DNA from: Rhizobium etli CFN 42
Lineage (GTDB): Bacteria > Pseudomonadota > Alphaproteobacteria > Rhizobiales > Rhizobiaceae
Length of the DNA stretch: 64,000 nt
NCBI RefSeq assembly: GCF_000092045.1
Contig: NC_007761.1
Location: forward strand, 2,049,001 to 2,113,000
Direction: 5' to 3'
The position numbers and the translations under genes are program-made. Positions 8,475-17,376 of this stretch are shown in pieces. Below the pieces are notes generated by a model. That model was not told the DNA's origin, ran no database searches, and was given only the letters and a program-made list of their open reading frames with translations. How positions within the stretch are numbered: the stretch's first letter is position 1; each line of letters begins with the position of its first letter.

Positions 8475-8547
8475 CAAAGGAACGATAAAATTGATCGTAC
8501 GTCCGTCCCAATAATGGACGACGTCCCGGCCAGCCGAGAATGTTGCG

Positions 8548-8673
8548 TTACGAGATGGTTTCGAGGGACGCATAGTACGTTAAAAGCCTCAACTTGCGCT
8601 TCGATAGCGGTCTGAACACGGGCATGCCCTTCAAAAGAAGATTCGGAGCTTCAGCTGGTTTGAACTGGTTCAT
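8548..8673 (-). CDS. doubtful small ORF in a long gap
   Basis: A 41-codon frame starting MNQFKPAEAPNLLLKG, with GCGGAA about 6 nt upstream of the ATG and the hairpin at 8446-8474 after its stop. Nothing else supports it. The rest of 8475-9009 shows no gene that I recognise. Confidence 0.2.
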   Translation of the reverse strand: MNQFKPAEAPNLLLKGMPVFRPLSKRKLRLLTYYASLETIS

Positions 8674-9009
8674 AAGAATTCCGCTGAGTAATTCACAACG
8701 ATCAGCTCCTCGCCGGCGACGTAGCGAGTGCAACGAAGTTATTCTAAATTCGGGGAGTTTTCCGGTTCCGCCGATCTTTGCAATTAGTCCTGCGAATCGA
8801 TTCGCTTTACTAAAGGCTGGCAGAATCCGTAGTTGAGATCAACTGCATTAACTGTTCATTCACGGATAATTTGGCGCCCAGCCTTTGCTGTTCGCTACCC
8901 GCAAGAGTTGGGGCGCATAAGATGAGGAAGTGCGCCCCGTTAATTCGTACGACGATTCTCAGAGACTAGTCTAGGCTGGCGTTTTTAGCGTACGAGATGT
9001 CTTGAAGCT

Positions 9010-9906
9010 TTAGCGGGGGCGGTGCGAACTGTGGGATATCGCGCCATGGTCTGTCAGTAAGGGGATCTGTTTCAGGTAGGCCTCGGTCCGGAGCGCCGCA
9101 CGGCGTTCTTCGAGGGTCGGGTGTGTCGACAGCAGAGACCCTGCAGCCACACCGCGGAACATCAGTCGCGCGTTGGAACGCTCGAATTCGCTGAGCTTCG
9201 GCCCGTTGTGCAGCTTCTCCAAAGCGGCGATCATATGCTCCTTGCTTGTGAGGGCGGCACCGATCGCATCGGCCCAGTATTCGCGGCTGCGCGACAGGCG
9301 CAGCACGAACAGCTCAGACAGCCAGGTCAGGATCCAACGGCCCCAGTTCTGCACTGTCTGCGAAAAACCGAGATACCACACCAAGGAGTTCTGAAACGAG
9401 CGCGCCAGGCCCATGCGGCGCATGTCATTGTTGGCGATATGGCCCAACTCGTGGCCGATGACGGCATCCACTTCCGCCTCGCTCATCGTGTCGATCAACG
9501 GTTGGCCGATCACCACCAGGGCGGCGTCGGCATGGGCGCCAATGGCGTAGGCATTGTTGTGCGGCATTACGCCGACCCATGGCCGCGTCTTCAGCCCGAG
9601 TTGGGCAGACAACGTGTAGACGCGCCGTGCGAGCGGGTCGCCTTCCTTCAGGAGCGTGATGCCCTGTTGACGGATAGCGTTCTCGCGCTGCCGGCCGAGG
9701 CCGACAAGACCCCAGATGGTACCCCACAGCGGGACCGCCAGGAAGCCACCAAACGCGCTTCCGGCAAGGACGCCAAATCCGATTCCGACCGGCGCCGAGA
9801 TCAGGCTGCCCCAGAGCAATCCGACCCAGCTGCCGAACACCAGGCTCAGCCATGTCGGGAAACTGCTATTTTTGAGATTTTGAACATTCACCTTCTCTAC
9901 GGCCAT
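9010..9906 (-). CDS. M48-family membrane metalloprotease (HtpX-like)
   Basis: A protein of 298 residues. The N-terminal third has two to three hydrophobic stretches (about 18-75), rich in Gly and Trp. The zinc site HELGH (152-156) and a downstream SREYWADAIGA carrying the third ligand Glu are intact, so it should be catalytic. The start overlaps the last 10 bases of the VirD4-like gene, so the two are co-translated. A protease coupled to a coupling-protein gene suggests processing or quality control of the transfer apparatus rather than general HtpX duty; this is inference. Confidence 0.85.
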   Translation of the reverse strand: MAVEKVNVQNLKNSSFPTWLSLVFGSWVGLLWGSLISAPVGIGFGVLAGSAFGGFLAVPLWGTIWGLVGLGRQRENAIRQQGITLLKEGDPLARRVYTLSAQLGLKTRPWVGVMPHNNAYAIGAHADAALVVIGQPLIDTMSEAEVDAVIGHELGHIANNDMRRMGLARSFQNSLVWYLGFSQTVQNWGRWILTWLSELFVLRLSRSREYWADAIGAALTSKEHMIAALEKLHNGPKLSEFERSNARLMFRGVAAGSLLSTHPTLEERRAALRTEAYLKQIPLLTDHGAISHSSHRPR

Positions 9907-11654
9907 TTGTCGTCCCCTTGCATCATCATGCCGATGCGTTGCCGGCAGGTTTCACTCTTCTCGTGTACCACCAGCTGCGTCTTGAATGGCCGCGTGCCGG
10001 CGATGTCGGTGATCCCGTAGCGCCAGCCGTCGCCCTGCCAGCCGCCCAGCAGTTCCCTGACCTCATCGCTGGTCAGTAGCGGGCGGCCGAGGAACTGCAC
10101 GCCTTCCGTCATCGAGAAGCTGGTGTTGGTGGAGGCGTCGCCGTAGAGATCTCTGAGGTGCGACGAGACGTTGGCGCTGCCGCCGGTCGTCCGGACCGCA
10201 TGGGTTTTGTGGCCGAGATAGCCGCCGATCATCTTGGCGGTGTCGTCGTCATTGATGCCGAAGAACTGCTTGACGGCGCAATTCAGGAAGGGTCGCCAGC
10301 TGTTGCCCGGATAGTGTTCCTCGATCGAGTAGATGTCCTGCAGGAAGAACCATAGCCGGATGCCGGCGCCGGCGTGGGTACGGATCGCGTCGCGGTACTC
10401 AGGGAAAGGGCCGATGTTCAAGAACTCGTCGAGCACGAACAGCACCGGAAGCTCCGGTATGCGCGGGTTGGCGAGCATCGCATCCAGGGCGGACTTCAGC
10501 AGCACCCGGAGCCAGCCGGAGAACGTCTTCATCATGTCGAACGGAATTTCAATATAGACGGTCGCCGGCCGGTCCTTCAGGCTCTCAAAGCTGACATCAC
10601 TGCCGCTGACGCTGCGCTGGATATCGACATCTTTCCATTCGTAGAGTTTGCTGGTCAGCGTTTCCTGCAGGACCTTCAGCCCGCGCGTCGGGTCCTTCTC
10701 AAGGATCGTCCTAGCGGCATCGGCGGACGGCTGGAACGTTTCCATCTGTTTCGCGATCTGGAGCAGGCTGGCGCCCTTGAGGGATGCCATCTGGCACACC
10801 GTCGCCAATGTCTGGCGGTGCGGCGGCGCCTTGTAGCGGACAAACATGATGATTGCCGTCACGAAACCGACCGCGTCGTCGGCAAAGAACGCCGGCGACT
10901 TCGGATCATGGGGAAACATCTGCATGGCGATCGCACGGGCATCGGATTCCCGACGCACACGGCTGACGGGATCGAAACGATGAACGGGCTTGCCCGAGCC
11001 GCCATCCAGGGGCGCGATCCGGTAGACCGGACCAAGCTTGCTGCGCCATTGGGAGGTTGCTTCAAAAAGCTCCCCCTTCGGGTCGAGCACCACACAGCTG
11101 CCCTGATAGCGCAGCAGGTTCGGAATGATCGTCGTCTTGCCTTTGCCCGAACGGGTCGGTGCGATTGTCAGGAGGTGCCCGTCCCCATCCCAATGCACGA
11201 ACCCCGGTGGTATCGTCTGGCCCTCGTCGCTGAACGCGCCGAGCAGGATCGACCGCGGATCGTCGAAGGCGGTCCTGTCTCGTAGGTAGGCTCGAAGATC
11301 CTGCGAGGTCGGCCACCGGGCCGAACCGTAAAGCGGAGGAGGATCGGCAATCTGGCGCTCCCGTTCCTGGCGGGCCGCGAGATCCCGTTTGGCCCGTTCG
11401 ATGATGGGGGCAGGGTCACGACCGGAACGGATGGCGGCCTCGACGGCATCGGCCACTTCGGGACCATAGAGCTCTTCGACGTCTCGCCGGGCGGAGCGCG
11501 CTTTGAGGCTCCTTCCGGCCTTCAGTCCCCATTTTGCCGAACTCAGCGCCAGCGCAAAGTTGCGCTGAAGATCGCCTAAAGGATCAAACTTATTGGTCAC
11601 AATATCGCCCCGGCCCAACCAGCGCGAGAATATCAATCGGAAATTGAGGATCAA
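9897..11654 (-). CDS. virD4: VirD4/TraG-type coupling protein
   Basis: A protein of 585 residues. It would link the relaxosome to a type IV secretion channel and pump DNA with ATP. Walker A is PTRSGKGKTT (166-175) and Walker B lies in LPVLFVLDEFLNIG. A VVLDPKGEL motif follows the P-loop. It lacks an obvious N-terminal membrane-helix pair, so it may be a soluble short form. The long reading starts at 11654, but a GTG at 11600 (VTNKFDPLGDLQ) is equally plausible because the remnant at 12998-13165 keeps exactly that GTG. No other type IV secretion gene is in the window, so transfer would need a helper. Confidence 0.88.
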   Translation of the reverse strand: MILNFRLIFSRWLGRGDIVTNKFDPLGDLQRNFALALSSAKWGLKAGRSLKARSARRDVEELYGPEVADAVEAAIRSGRDPAPIIERAKRDLAARQERERQIADPPPLYGSARWPTSQDLRAYLRDRTAFDDPRSILLGAFSDEGQTIPPGFVHWDGDGHLLTIAPTRSGKGKTTIIPNLLRYQGSCVVLDPKGELFEATSQWRSKLGPVYRIAPLDGGSGKPVHRFDPVSRVRRESDARAIAMQMFPHDPKSPAFFADDAVGFVTAIIMFVRYKAPPHRQTLATVCQMASLKGASLLQIAKQMETFQPSADAARTILEKDPTRGLKVLQETLTSKLYEWKDVDIQRSVSGSDVSFESLKDRPATVYIEIPFDMMKTFSGWLRVLLKSALDAMLANPRIPELPVLFVLDEFLNIGPFPEYRDAIRTHAGAGIRLWFFLQDIYSIEEHYPGNSWRPFLNCAVKQFFGINDDDTAKMIGGYLGHKTHAVRTTGGSANVSSHLRDLYGDASTNTSFSMTEGVQFLGRPLLTSDEVRELLGGWQGDGWRYGITDIAGTRPFKTQLVVHEKSETCRQRIGMMMQGDDKWP

Positions 11655-11797
11655 TCAGAATCCGATCCGGGGTTGGCTTCTACCAAATAAAGTCCGCAGT
11701 ATGGTCAAGCTGGGATGGCGCCGAAACCGACCTAAGCGCGATTTAGGTTGTTGGGTTCATGAGAATGTGAGCGACGCGTTCGCGATTGCTGGCAAAT

Positions 11798-12850
11798 TCA
11801 TTCCCAGAGCCGGTTGGGGTCGAATTCAAGTTTGGCCGCCTTAAGCTCCTTCACAAGCGCCATTTTCCATCCGTCGGACGAGTCCATATCGGTATAGACG
11901 ACCCCGAACAGGTCAGACGGCATTTCGACGTTGCCCTTGCGCAGCAGGCAGACTTTTCCGCGTCCCAGTTTCCCGGAAAAATAGCCTAGTTCAAAGATGA
12001 CGTTCTGACGGGCGCGTTGCGCCTGGCCGGTGGCGGCCGCCGCTGATCCTACGTCATCCGGTGTGAGGAGTACCACCGCAAACCCGACTTCGTCCGCGCA
12101 ACCTTCGTACTTCTCGATGATGGTTCGACCCTGGTTTGGCTGTTCCTTGAGAATGATGATTTCGAGCCCTACTTTTTCGAGGAATCGCGCCAGCTTCTCC
12201 AAAGCGGCCTCGTCGTGGCCGTGGACGATGAAAACTTTGTTGGATTTCGGCTTCGCCGGCCGCCCAGGTACATTCACAGCAGCATTTTGCACGTCATTTG
12301 TCCCGTAAACGAGCATCCCGCTCTCTGTAACGTCATCCATGGATCCGGCGACTGCTGAAGCCCTCTTGAAGGCGTCCCGCTCTTTCTCGCCAATATTGGT
12401 CATCCATCCAGCGCGATAGATCTCGCCTGCTTCGCGAGCGATCTCAGACTGAAGAGCATGCCCTTCCGCCGTTCGCAGCTCGGGATCGCTGAGGGCGTAT
12501 TTCGCCAAAGAGGTTGCCCTGGCGGCTAAACCGGACCCGTCGCCTACGCCTGCGGGTAGATCCCATCTGAGAAGGAGAGCGTCAAAGCCAGAATGTCCTA
12601 AGACCTTCAGCATATCGCAAGCTGCGATGACCAGCGCTCTGGACGGGAAGGGTGGATTTTTCTTAACCACGGTTGGGCCGATCACCCCATTCTCCGTATC
12701 GACCTTGTCGAATTGAACGAGTGGCTGCTTGATCGAGGCCATGAGTTTTTGAGCCTGAGCGCGAGCGTCCAAAAATGCCTGCTCATTTTCTGCATAGCCG
12801 GGCGGCAGTTTCAAACCATGTAAGAAACCATGTTCCTCTTCATCAGGCAT
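11798..12850 (-). CDS. effector: unknown N-terminal domain fused to a TIR-like domain (PF10137 type)
   Basis: A protein of 350 residues from the ATG at 12850, which follows GGGAGGGAGC. Residues 66-177 form a helical domain bounded by PPFPSRALVIAA and WMTNIGEKERDAF. The same domain occurs in the protein at 22625-23701. Residues 204-345 are a TIR-like domain of the kind found in Cap12/Pycsar TIR effectors: KVFIVHGHDEAALEKLARFLEKVG, a central VGFAVVLLTPDDVG strand, and RQNVIFELGYFSG with a candidate catalytic Glu (E287). Such domains degrade NAD+ when activated. The partner that would activate it is not obvious nearby; the N-terminal domain may be the sensor. Confidence 0.75.
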   Translation of the reverse strand: MPDEEEHGFLHGLKLPPGYAENEQAFLDARAQAQKLMASIKQPLVQFDKVDTENGVIGPTVVKKNPPFPSRALVIAACDMLKVLGHSGFDALLLRWDLPAGVGDGSGLAARATSLAKYALSDPELRTAEGHALQSEIAREAGEIYRAGWMTNIGEKERDAFKRASAVAGSMDDVTESGMLVYGTNDVQNAAVNVPGRPAKPKSNKVFIVHGHDEAALEKLARFLEKVGLEIIILKEQPNQGRTIIEKYEGCADEVGFAVVLLTPDDVGSAAAATGQAQRARQNVIFELGYFSGKLGRGKVCLLRKGNVEMPSDLFGVVYTDMDSSDGWKMALVKELKAAKLEFDPNRLWE

Positions 12851-12997
12851 AGCTCCCTCCCTATCGCTGGTGAGGCACGACTGTTGCTGCGATTCCATTA
12901 GAACGGCATGAAACCGGTGTGCATGCAATATGGTCCCGCCGTTTTGCTGCAGCCTGGCGCGGCGAAAGTCGCCGGCGAGATCGAGAAATGTCGAGTT

Positions 12998-13165
12998 TTA
13001 GACCGCGGGACACGTGCATGACGACAAAATACAGCAGGTAAGCCCAATGCCCGACAGCAGCCGGGTAATCCGGCGTGTCGCTGTGAGTAGGACCTGGAGC
13101 ACCATCAACAGCGCAAGCACAAAGTCGCGCTGAAGATCGCCCAAAGGATGATACTTTTGGGTCAC
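12998..13165 (-). pseudogene. chimeric remnant: coupling-protein start fused to a small membrane protein
   Basis: A 55-codon frame from a GTG. Its first 18 residues (VTQKYHPLGDLQRDFVLAL) copy the start of the coupling protein at 11600. It then continues as LLMVLQVLLTATRRITRLLSG, which matches the small membrane protein at 23864-24004 (LLLVLQSLLTVTGLIARLVSG). It looks like a recombination scar between two genes of the transfer module. It might still be translated, but no function is evident. Confidence 0.55.
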
Positions 13166-13373
13166 GTTACCGCGCGTGAACACGGGAGACAAAAATGCTG
13201 TCGCGGGAGGTATGGTCCGGCCATATTGGATGGGCATTCCGTGGCCATCTCCATCATTCGCCATGAACGCAAGATTTGCCTGTTCTAGCCGTTTCATCGC
13301 TTTTCCCCGTGGCGGCTACGCCACGCGGCCGGAACGGTCGGGGTATGCGTCTGGTTTCTGCCGTCGGCAATCG

Positions 13374-13503
13374 GCTGCCCGCTCCATTCGCTGCGCTCCC
13401 GAGTGGCCGTTGCCTACGACCGCCTTCTCCTCAGATACGTAGCCGCTTCAATTCCCCGACCGGCCGCGAGAGGCGCAGCCGGATAACCAACGGGGAGAAC
13501 CCA
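13374..13503 (+). repeat. leader repeat copy 1
   Basis: Begins with GCTGCCCGCTCC and TTCGCTGCGCTCCC and ends with GACCGGCCGC...AACCAACGGGGAGAA directly before the small gene at 13506. The same arrangement precedes the paralogous gene at 28470 (copy 28335-28468). Sequence 13166-13373 otherwise holds no clear gene. Confidence 0.7.
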
Positions 13504-13505
13504 TC

Positions 13506-13703
13506 ATGAAACAGACCCAAAAAAGCAAGCCCGACTACGCCGTTTACGTCGTCGAAGGGGAGGGCGACAAAGCCCACTGGACCAGAATCGGCGCCGGCTG
13601 GTCACACGGTGACGACGAAGGCATCAACATCATCCTGTCGGCCCTGCCGATGAATGGCCGCCTGACGGTCCGCAAACCCAAGGCCGAACGGGACGACGCC
13701 TAA
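13506..13703 (+). CDS. small conserved protein, paralogue of the gene at 28470
   Basis: A protein of 65 residues with VVEGEGDKAHWTRIGAGW and LSALPMNGRLTVRKPK. The paralogue at 28470 has the same pattern (IEGEGKKAFWTKIGGAW, LSCLPLNGRLVVRKPK). The compact beta-rich layout is reminiscent of small proteins that travel with transfer genes of alphaproteobacterial plasmids; function unknown. GGGGAGAA provides the ribosome site. Its TAA overlaps the ATG of the methyltransferase (TAATG), so the two are coupled. Confidence 0.7.
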   Translation: MKQTQKSKPDYAVYVVEGEGDKAHWTRIGAGWSHGDDEGINIILSALPMNGRLTVRKPKAERDDA

Positions 13704-14347
13704 TGCCCGCGGCCCGCAACACCATCCTGTACGGCGACTGCATGACCTTGATGCAGCGCCTACAGGGCGGGTCGGTGGATTTCATCCTGACCGATCCGCC
13801 TTACCTGGTGCGCTACCGCGACCGTCGCGGGCGCACCGTGGCCAACGACAACAACGCTGTGTGGTTGAAGCCCGCCTTTGCTGAAATGCATCGCGTCCTC
13901 AAACCCGGCAGGTTGGCGGTGAGCTTCTATGGTTGGAACCATGTCGACCGGTTCATGGAAGCCTGGCGTAAGGCCGGGTTCCGGGTGGTCGGCCATCTGG
14001 TCTTCGTCAAATCCTATGCGTCCTCGCAGCGGTTCGTGCGGTATCACCATGAGCAGGCCTATGTTCTGGCAAAGGGCGACGCCGCGCCGCCCGCGCAACC
14101 GATCGCGGATGTTCTGCCGTGGGATTATACCGGCAACCGGATGCATCCGACCCAAAAACCGTTGCGTCCGCTGGAGCAGATCATCCGGGCGTTCAGCAAG
14201 CCCGGTGAGTTGGTGCTCGACCCGTTCTGTGGGTCCGGCTCGACGTTGCTCGCCGCCGCGCGAAGCGGACGGGACTACTTGGGTATGGAGCTGGAACATC
14301 GTCATCAGTTGACGGCGAGTCTGCGGGTTCATTCCGGCATGGCGTAG
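13703..14347 (+). CDS. site-specific DNA methyltransferase, beta class (amino-methylating)
   Basis: A protein of 214 residues. The catalytic DPPY motif (31-34) precedes the AdoMet-binding DPFCGSGS motif (173-180), the beta-class order, so it should methylate N6 of adenine or N4 of cytosine. The HPTQKPLRPLEQII segment typical of the family is present. No restriction gene is adjacent, so it appears to be an orphan enzyme, possibly protecting the element or altering expression. Translation is coupled to the small upstream gene. Confidence 0.88.
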   Translation: MPAARNTILYGDCMTLMQRLQGGSVDFILTDPPYLVRYRDRRGRTVANDNNAVWLKPAFAEMHRVLKPGRLAVSFYGWNHVDRFMEAWRKAGFRVVGHLVFVKSYASSQRFVRYHHEQAYVLAKGDAAPPAQPIADVLPWDYTGNRMHPTQKPLRPLEQIIRAFSKPGELVLDPFCGSGSTLLAAARSGRDYLGMELEHRHQLTASLRVHSGMA

Positions 14348-14354
14348 CAGTCGG

Positions 14355-14393
14355 TCGGCCCGACAGCGCAAGCCGCTGTCGGGCCGATTTTTC
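14355..14393 (+). terminator. terminator after the methyltransferase
   Basis: A perfect 14-bp stem TCGGCCCGACAGCG/CGCTGTCGGGCCGA with a 5-nt loop, followed by TTTTTC, 7 bp after the stop codon. Confidence 0.9.
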
Positions 14394-14506
14394 TGCGACC
14401 GAAATCCATTCGGATGCGCTCACGCGACCGCAAAACGGTCATGTCGTTAATCGTTCTCTGCACCGGTCCCGCCGAAACGGTACGTCTCAAGCGTACTAGA
14501 GGTTGC

Positions 14507-14537
14507 AAACGCCAAAACTATCTTCGTTTTGGCGTTT
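14507..14537. promoter_or_regulatory. 12-bp inverted repeat upstream of the LuxR-type gene
   Basis: AAACGCCAAAAC / GTTTTGGCGTTT with a 7-nt loop, about 85 bp before the ATG at 14623. No T-run follows, so it is better read as an operator or leader hairpin than as a terminator. Confidence 0.5.
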
Positions 14538-14622
14538 CAGAGGAAAATATTTTCTCTCTATAGTTGCGCCACAATCATAAGATCAAAATTAAGCATCCGG
14601 CTTCCCGGAAAGGAGAGCACGT

Positions 14623-14985
14623 ATGAATGACATGAATATCCATGGCACTAAAGCCGTTGATTTTCCTGCAAAATTAACCCGTCAAGAGAGTCGCTGCTTA
14701 CAGTTTTCATGCCAAGGTTTGACTGATCGTCAAATCGCCAGAAGGCTCGACCTATCGGTACACACCGTTCGGATGCATCTGGCAAATACACGTTTAAAGC
14801 TGAGTGCTCGATCCCGTGTGGAAGCTGCAGCCATCGCCTTGAGCAAAGGCTTAATTCAACTACTCTTTGTCCTGGTGTTGATCCCACCTGCGATGGCTCC
14901 CGCGACGGCGAGAACAACGATACCCCCATGTTCAGCCAGGCAAACCGAAAAAATTGCCTGCGATATTTTTTCTCAAATTTTGTAA
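14623..14985 (+). CDS. LuxR-type helix-turn-helix protein with a C-terminal hydrophobic segment
   Basis: A protein of 120 residues. Residues ~18-76 form a GerE/LuxR DNA-binding domain (LTRQESRCLQF, GLTDRQIARRLDLSVHTVRMHL). A hydrophobic stretch LLFVLVLIPPAMA follows, then a short Cys-containing tail. No receiver or sensor domain is present. The end may be a frame that runs on after a truncated regulator, or a real membrane tether. AAAGGAGA precedes the ATG. It is the first gene before the metabolic operon and may control it. Confidence 0.7.
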   Translation: MNDMNIHGTKAVDFPAKLTRQESRCLQFSCQGLTDRQIARRLDLSVHTVRMHLANTRLKLSARSRVEAAAIALSKGLIQLLFVLVLIPPAMAPATARTTIPPCSARQTEKIACDIFSQIL

Positions 14986-15144
14986 ATGATACTGCCGCTT
15001 AGGTGGCAAAACCTCTGACTCCCCACAGCTTGTGCTCATCAATCAGCTGTTTCACTCTCCCGGTCACGACGAGCGAATTCCCGGCGATTTTTCCAACCCA
15101 CTGGAAAATCGCCGTGCCAACCAGACCGCTACATGGAGGTTTGA

Positions 15145-15603
15145 ATGCAGTTGTTACGCGAATGTGTCGTTACCGCTTCCTCCGGATGCCATCGGTATCC
15201 CTATTGGAACGAGCAGTTTCTCTTTGACGGGCGGGAAGATACCGGCTGGTGCACGCCCAGCCGGTCACAACCCACTACCGAATTCCTGGAAATCGATCTG
15301 GGGAAGGAAACCGTTCTCCAGCAATTGCGCATTCTTTCCCGGAAGATCAACGCCGATGCCGGCTTCCCGGGCAAAATCGTTGCGAGCGCGTGGAAGGACG
15401 GAACCTGGGCAGAATTCTGGGAACAGCAGGAGATCGTCAATACTCCGGACGCCTGGCACACTTGGGACATCGGCTCGACCAAGACTTCCAAAGTCCGCTT
15501 GGAATTTTCCGAGGTCGGTCGACGGCCTGAAGGAAAATATTTCCTCCAGTTCATGGAGCTCGAGCTCCTGTCCCCTGCCGATGAGGAGATCGCCAATGTT
15601 TAA
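15145..15603 (+). CDS. discoidin / F5/8 type C-like beta-sandwich protein
   Basis: A protein of 152 residues with the pattern of a galactose-binding-like (F5/8 C) domain. FDGREDTGWCTPSRSQPTTEFLEIDLGKETVLQQLRI corresponds to the conserved 'aunDGd..T.W.s......eWleiDLG' layout (shown here in two pieces in the text), and it ends with a KYFLQFMELELLS strand. No signal peptide is visible, so it probably acts in the cytoplasm as a ligand-binding partner. It overlaps the next gene by 8 bp. Confidence 0.6.
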   Translation: MQLLRECVVTASSGCHRYPYWNEQFLFDGREDTGWCTPSRSQPTTEFLEIDLGKETVLQQLRILSRKINADAGFPGKIVASAWKDGTWAEFWEQQEIVNTPDAWHTWDIGSTKTSKVRLEFSEVGRRPEGKYFLQFMELELLSPADEEIANV

Positions 15604-16033
15604 GGAGTATGATTGGAACAACGCCCTGGGTTCGAACCTCGGACAGGCCAATAAGCTTGGACAGTGGTACGATCGCTCCTTCGCATCCAGCGTCTACATC
15701 CTGCCGCCGGAGACGGATTTCGGACCCTACAGGCTCCTGGAATCGGACGTCCAATATGTCATACTGTCCGGCACAGGCGGTCTTTATCTGTTTGACAACG
15801 GCTCGTTCGCCGGCGGCGAATTTTATCAGCCCGATCCGACGTCGAAGGTCCTTCCAACGCCAAAACCGTCCGGCATCTACGAAAGAGCCGTCGAGAGGGT
15901 GGCGCTTCAGCCTGTAAAGGCGCTGGCGGTCAAGAAAAACGTGTTTCACGCGCTGCGGGCTGAGGGAGCCGAGCTCTCCATTTTGGTGACCCATTCATCG
16001 CTGTCTCTCCAATCGCAATTTGTGGCACGTTGA
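15596..16033 (+). CDS. cupin-like protein of the metabolic operon
   Basis: A protein of 145 residues with short alternating beta segments such as SSVYILPPETDFGPYRLL and VQYVILSGTGGLYLFDNG, typical of a small beta-barrel (cupin-like) fold. The usual cupin metal-ligand histidines are not evident. It overlaps the gene before by 8 bp and ends 8 bp before the aminotransferase start, so it is surely in the same operon. Assignment to the cupin superfamily is tentative. Confidence 0.45.
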   Translation: MFKEYDWNNALGSNLGQANKLGQWYDRSFASSVYILPPETDFGPYRLLESDVQYVILSGTGGLYLFDNGSFAGGEFYQPDPTSKVLPTPKPSGIYERAVERVALQPVKALAVKKNVFHALRAEGAELSILVTHSSLSLQSQFVAR

Positions 16034-16041
16034 GGGCGGTG

Positions 16042-17376
16042 ATGTTTGAGCTTATTCCCGAAGATGTGCCGAAGGTCCTAACCGAATTTCGGCGCATCGG
16101 CACCAGACTCCCGGTTCCGGAAAGCGTCGCAGTACTTTCCGAAATTTTCCGCAACGAGCCCCCTTCGGTTCTCACCCAATTCCCAACCGTCTGGACGAGA
16201 GCCTCAGGATCGCAAATCTTCGACCCTTATGGAAACATCTGGCTTGACTGGACCTCCGGGGTTATCGCCGCCAATCTCGGTCACGGATCAGAAGCAGTCG
16301 GTGCCGCCATTATCGAGGTTGCTTCGAGACCCCTCCTTCACAGCTATGTCTACCCCACATTGGAACGGGCTGCCTACCTCAACATGGTGAAGGAGGTTTT
16401 GGGATACGAGAAGGCGCTGCTGTTGACCACCGGCAGCGAGGCAGTCGAGGCAGCGATCAAGATTGCGCTGCGTAACGGCGCCTCTCGCGGAAAAGAAAAG
16501 ATCGTCAGCTTCGACTATGCGTTCCACGGCCGCACGATGGGCGCTCAATCGGCCGGCGGCATCGCCGCACAGCAAACATGGCTCCCGCAAAATAGCAGGA
16601 CATTCACCCGAATTCCCTTTCCTGCGAGGGACAGTGTCGCCGATGGTTTTGATCCCGTCGAGCCACTGAGCAAGCTCGAGGAGGAAGGAGGCGGCGTCGC
16701 CGCGGTTCTGATTGAACCCTACCAAGGCAGCTCACTCAAGGTGGCGGATAAGGCGGCCGTCGCGAATATCGAAAAATGGTGCCGAGCCCACAATGCGTTG
16801 CTCATCTGCGACGAGGTGCAGGCGGGGTTCGGCAGAACGGGTCGCATGTTTGGTTACGAATATCTGAACATTGAACCCGACCTCGTTTGCTGTGGCAAAG
16901 GGATCTCGAACGGCTTCCCGATGGCCATGGTGCTTTGCTCGAACGAGGTCGTGCGCAACTTCAATCTCGGAGAACTGTCGAGCACCCATTCCGGAAATCC
17001 ATTAGGCCTGGCTGCCGCGACAGCCGTCCTCAACGCATTTACGAATTCGAACATCCTCGCGAATGTCACGGCTCGCAGTGCACAACTCTTGGAGGGGCTG
17101 CATGCCATCTCTGCCGAATTCCACCCGCACATCGAGGATGTTCGGGGCGTCGGTCTGGCTGCCGGCTTGGTCTTCAAAGACCCACGTATCTGCGCTCTTG
17201 TCGCGAAGCGCTCATGGCAATCGGGCCTCTTGGTGTTTGCGCCGATAGGCCGGGAAAAGACCATTCTCAAGTTTACGCCACCGCTGTCGATTTCAGCCGA
17301 GCAGATTGCCGACGGCCTTCTGGCTCTTCACGGCGCTGTGTCCACGGTCGTAGAAACCATCGGAGGTCACGAATGA
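16042..17376 (+). CDS. class III pyridoxal-phosphate aminotransferase
   Basis: A protein of 444 residues from the ATG at 16042 (GAGGGCGG upstream). LTTGSEAVEAAIK binds the cofactor phosphate, ICDEVQAGFGRTG holds the ring-binding Asp, and Lys286 in CCGKGISNGFP forms the internal aldimine. Length and motifs fit omega-amino acid or GABA-type transaminases; the substrate cannot be told. The stop overlaps the next start (ATGA). Confidence 0.9.
   Translation: MFELIPEDVPKVLTEFRRIGTRLPVPESVAVLSEIFRNEPPSVLTQFPTVWTRASGSQIFDPYGNIWLDWTSGVIAANLGHGSEAVGAAIIEVASRPLLHSYVYPTLERAAYLNMVKEVLGYEKALLLTTGSEAVEAAIKIALRNGASRGKEKIVSFDYAFHGRTMGAQSAGGIAAQQTWLPQNSRTFTRIPFPARDSVADGFDPVEPLSKLEEEGGGVAAVLIEPYQGSSLKVADKAAVANIEKWCRAHNALLICDEVQAGFGRTGRMFGYEYLNIEPDLVCCGKGISNGFPMAMVLCSNEVVRNFNLGELSSTHSGNPLGLAAATAVLNAFTNSNILANVTARSAQLLEGLHAISAEFHPHIEDVRGVGLAAGLVFKDPRICALVAKRSWQSGLLVFAPIGREKTILKFTPPLSISAEQIADGLLALHGAVSTVVETIGGHE

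Noticed and set aside
9010..9906. M48 protease as housekeeping HtpX
   Set aside because: It overlaps the coupling protein gene and lies inside the mobilisation region, so a heat-shock role is not assumed.
10374..11285. A 303-codon plus-strand frame
   Set aside because: Shadow of the coupling protein gene.
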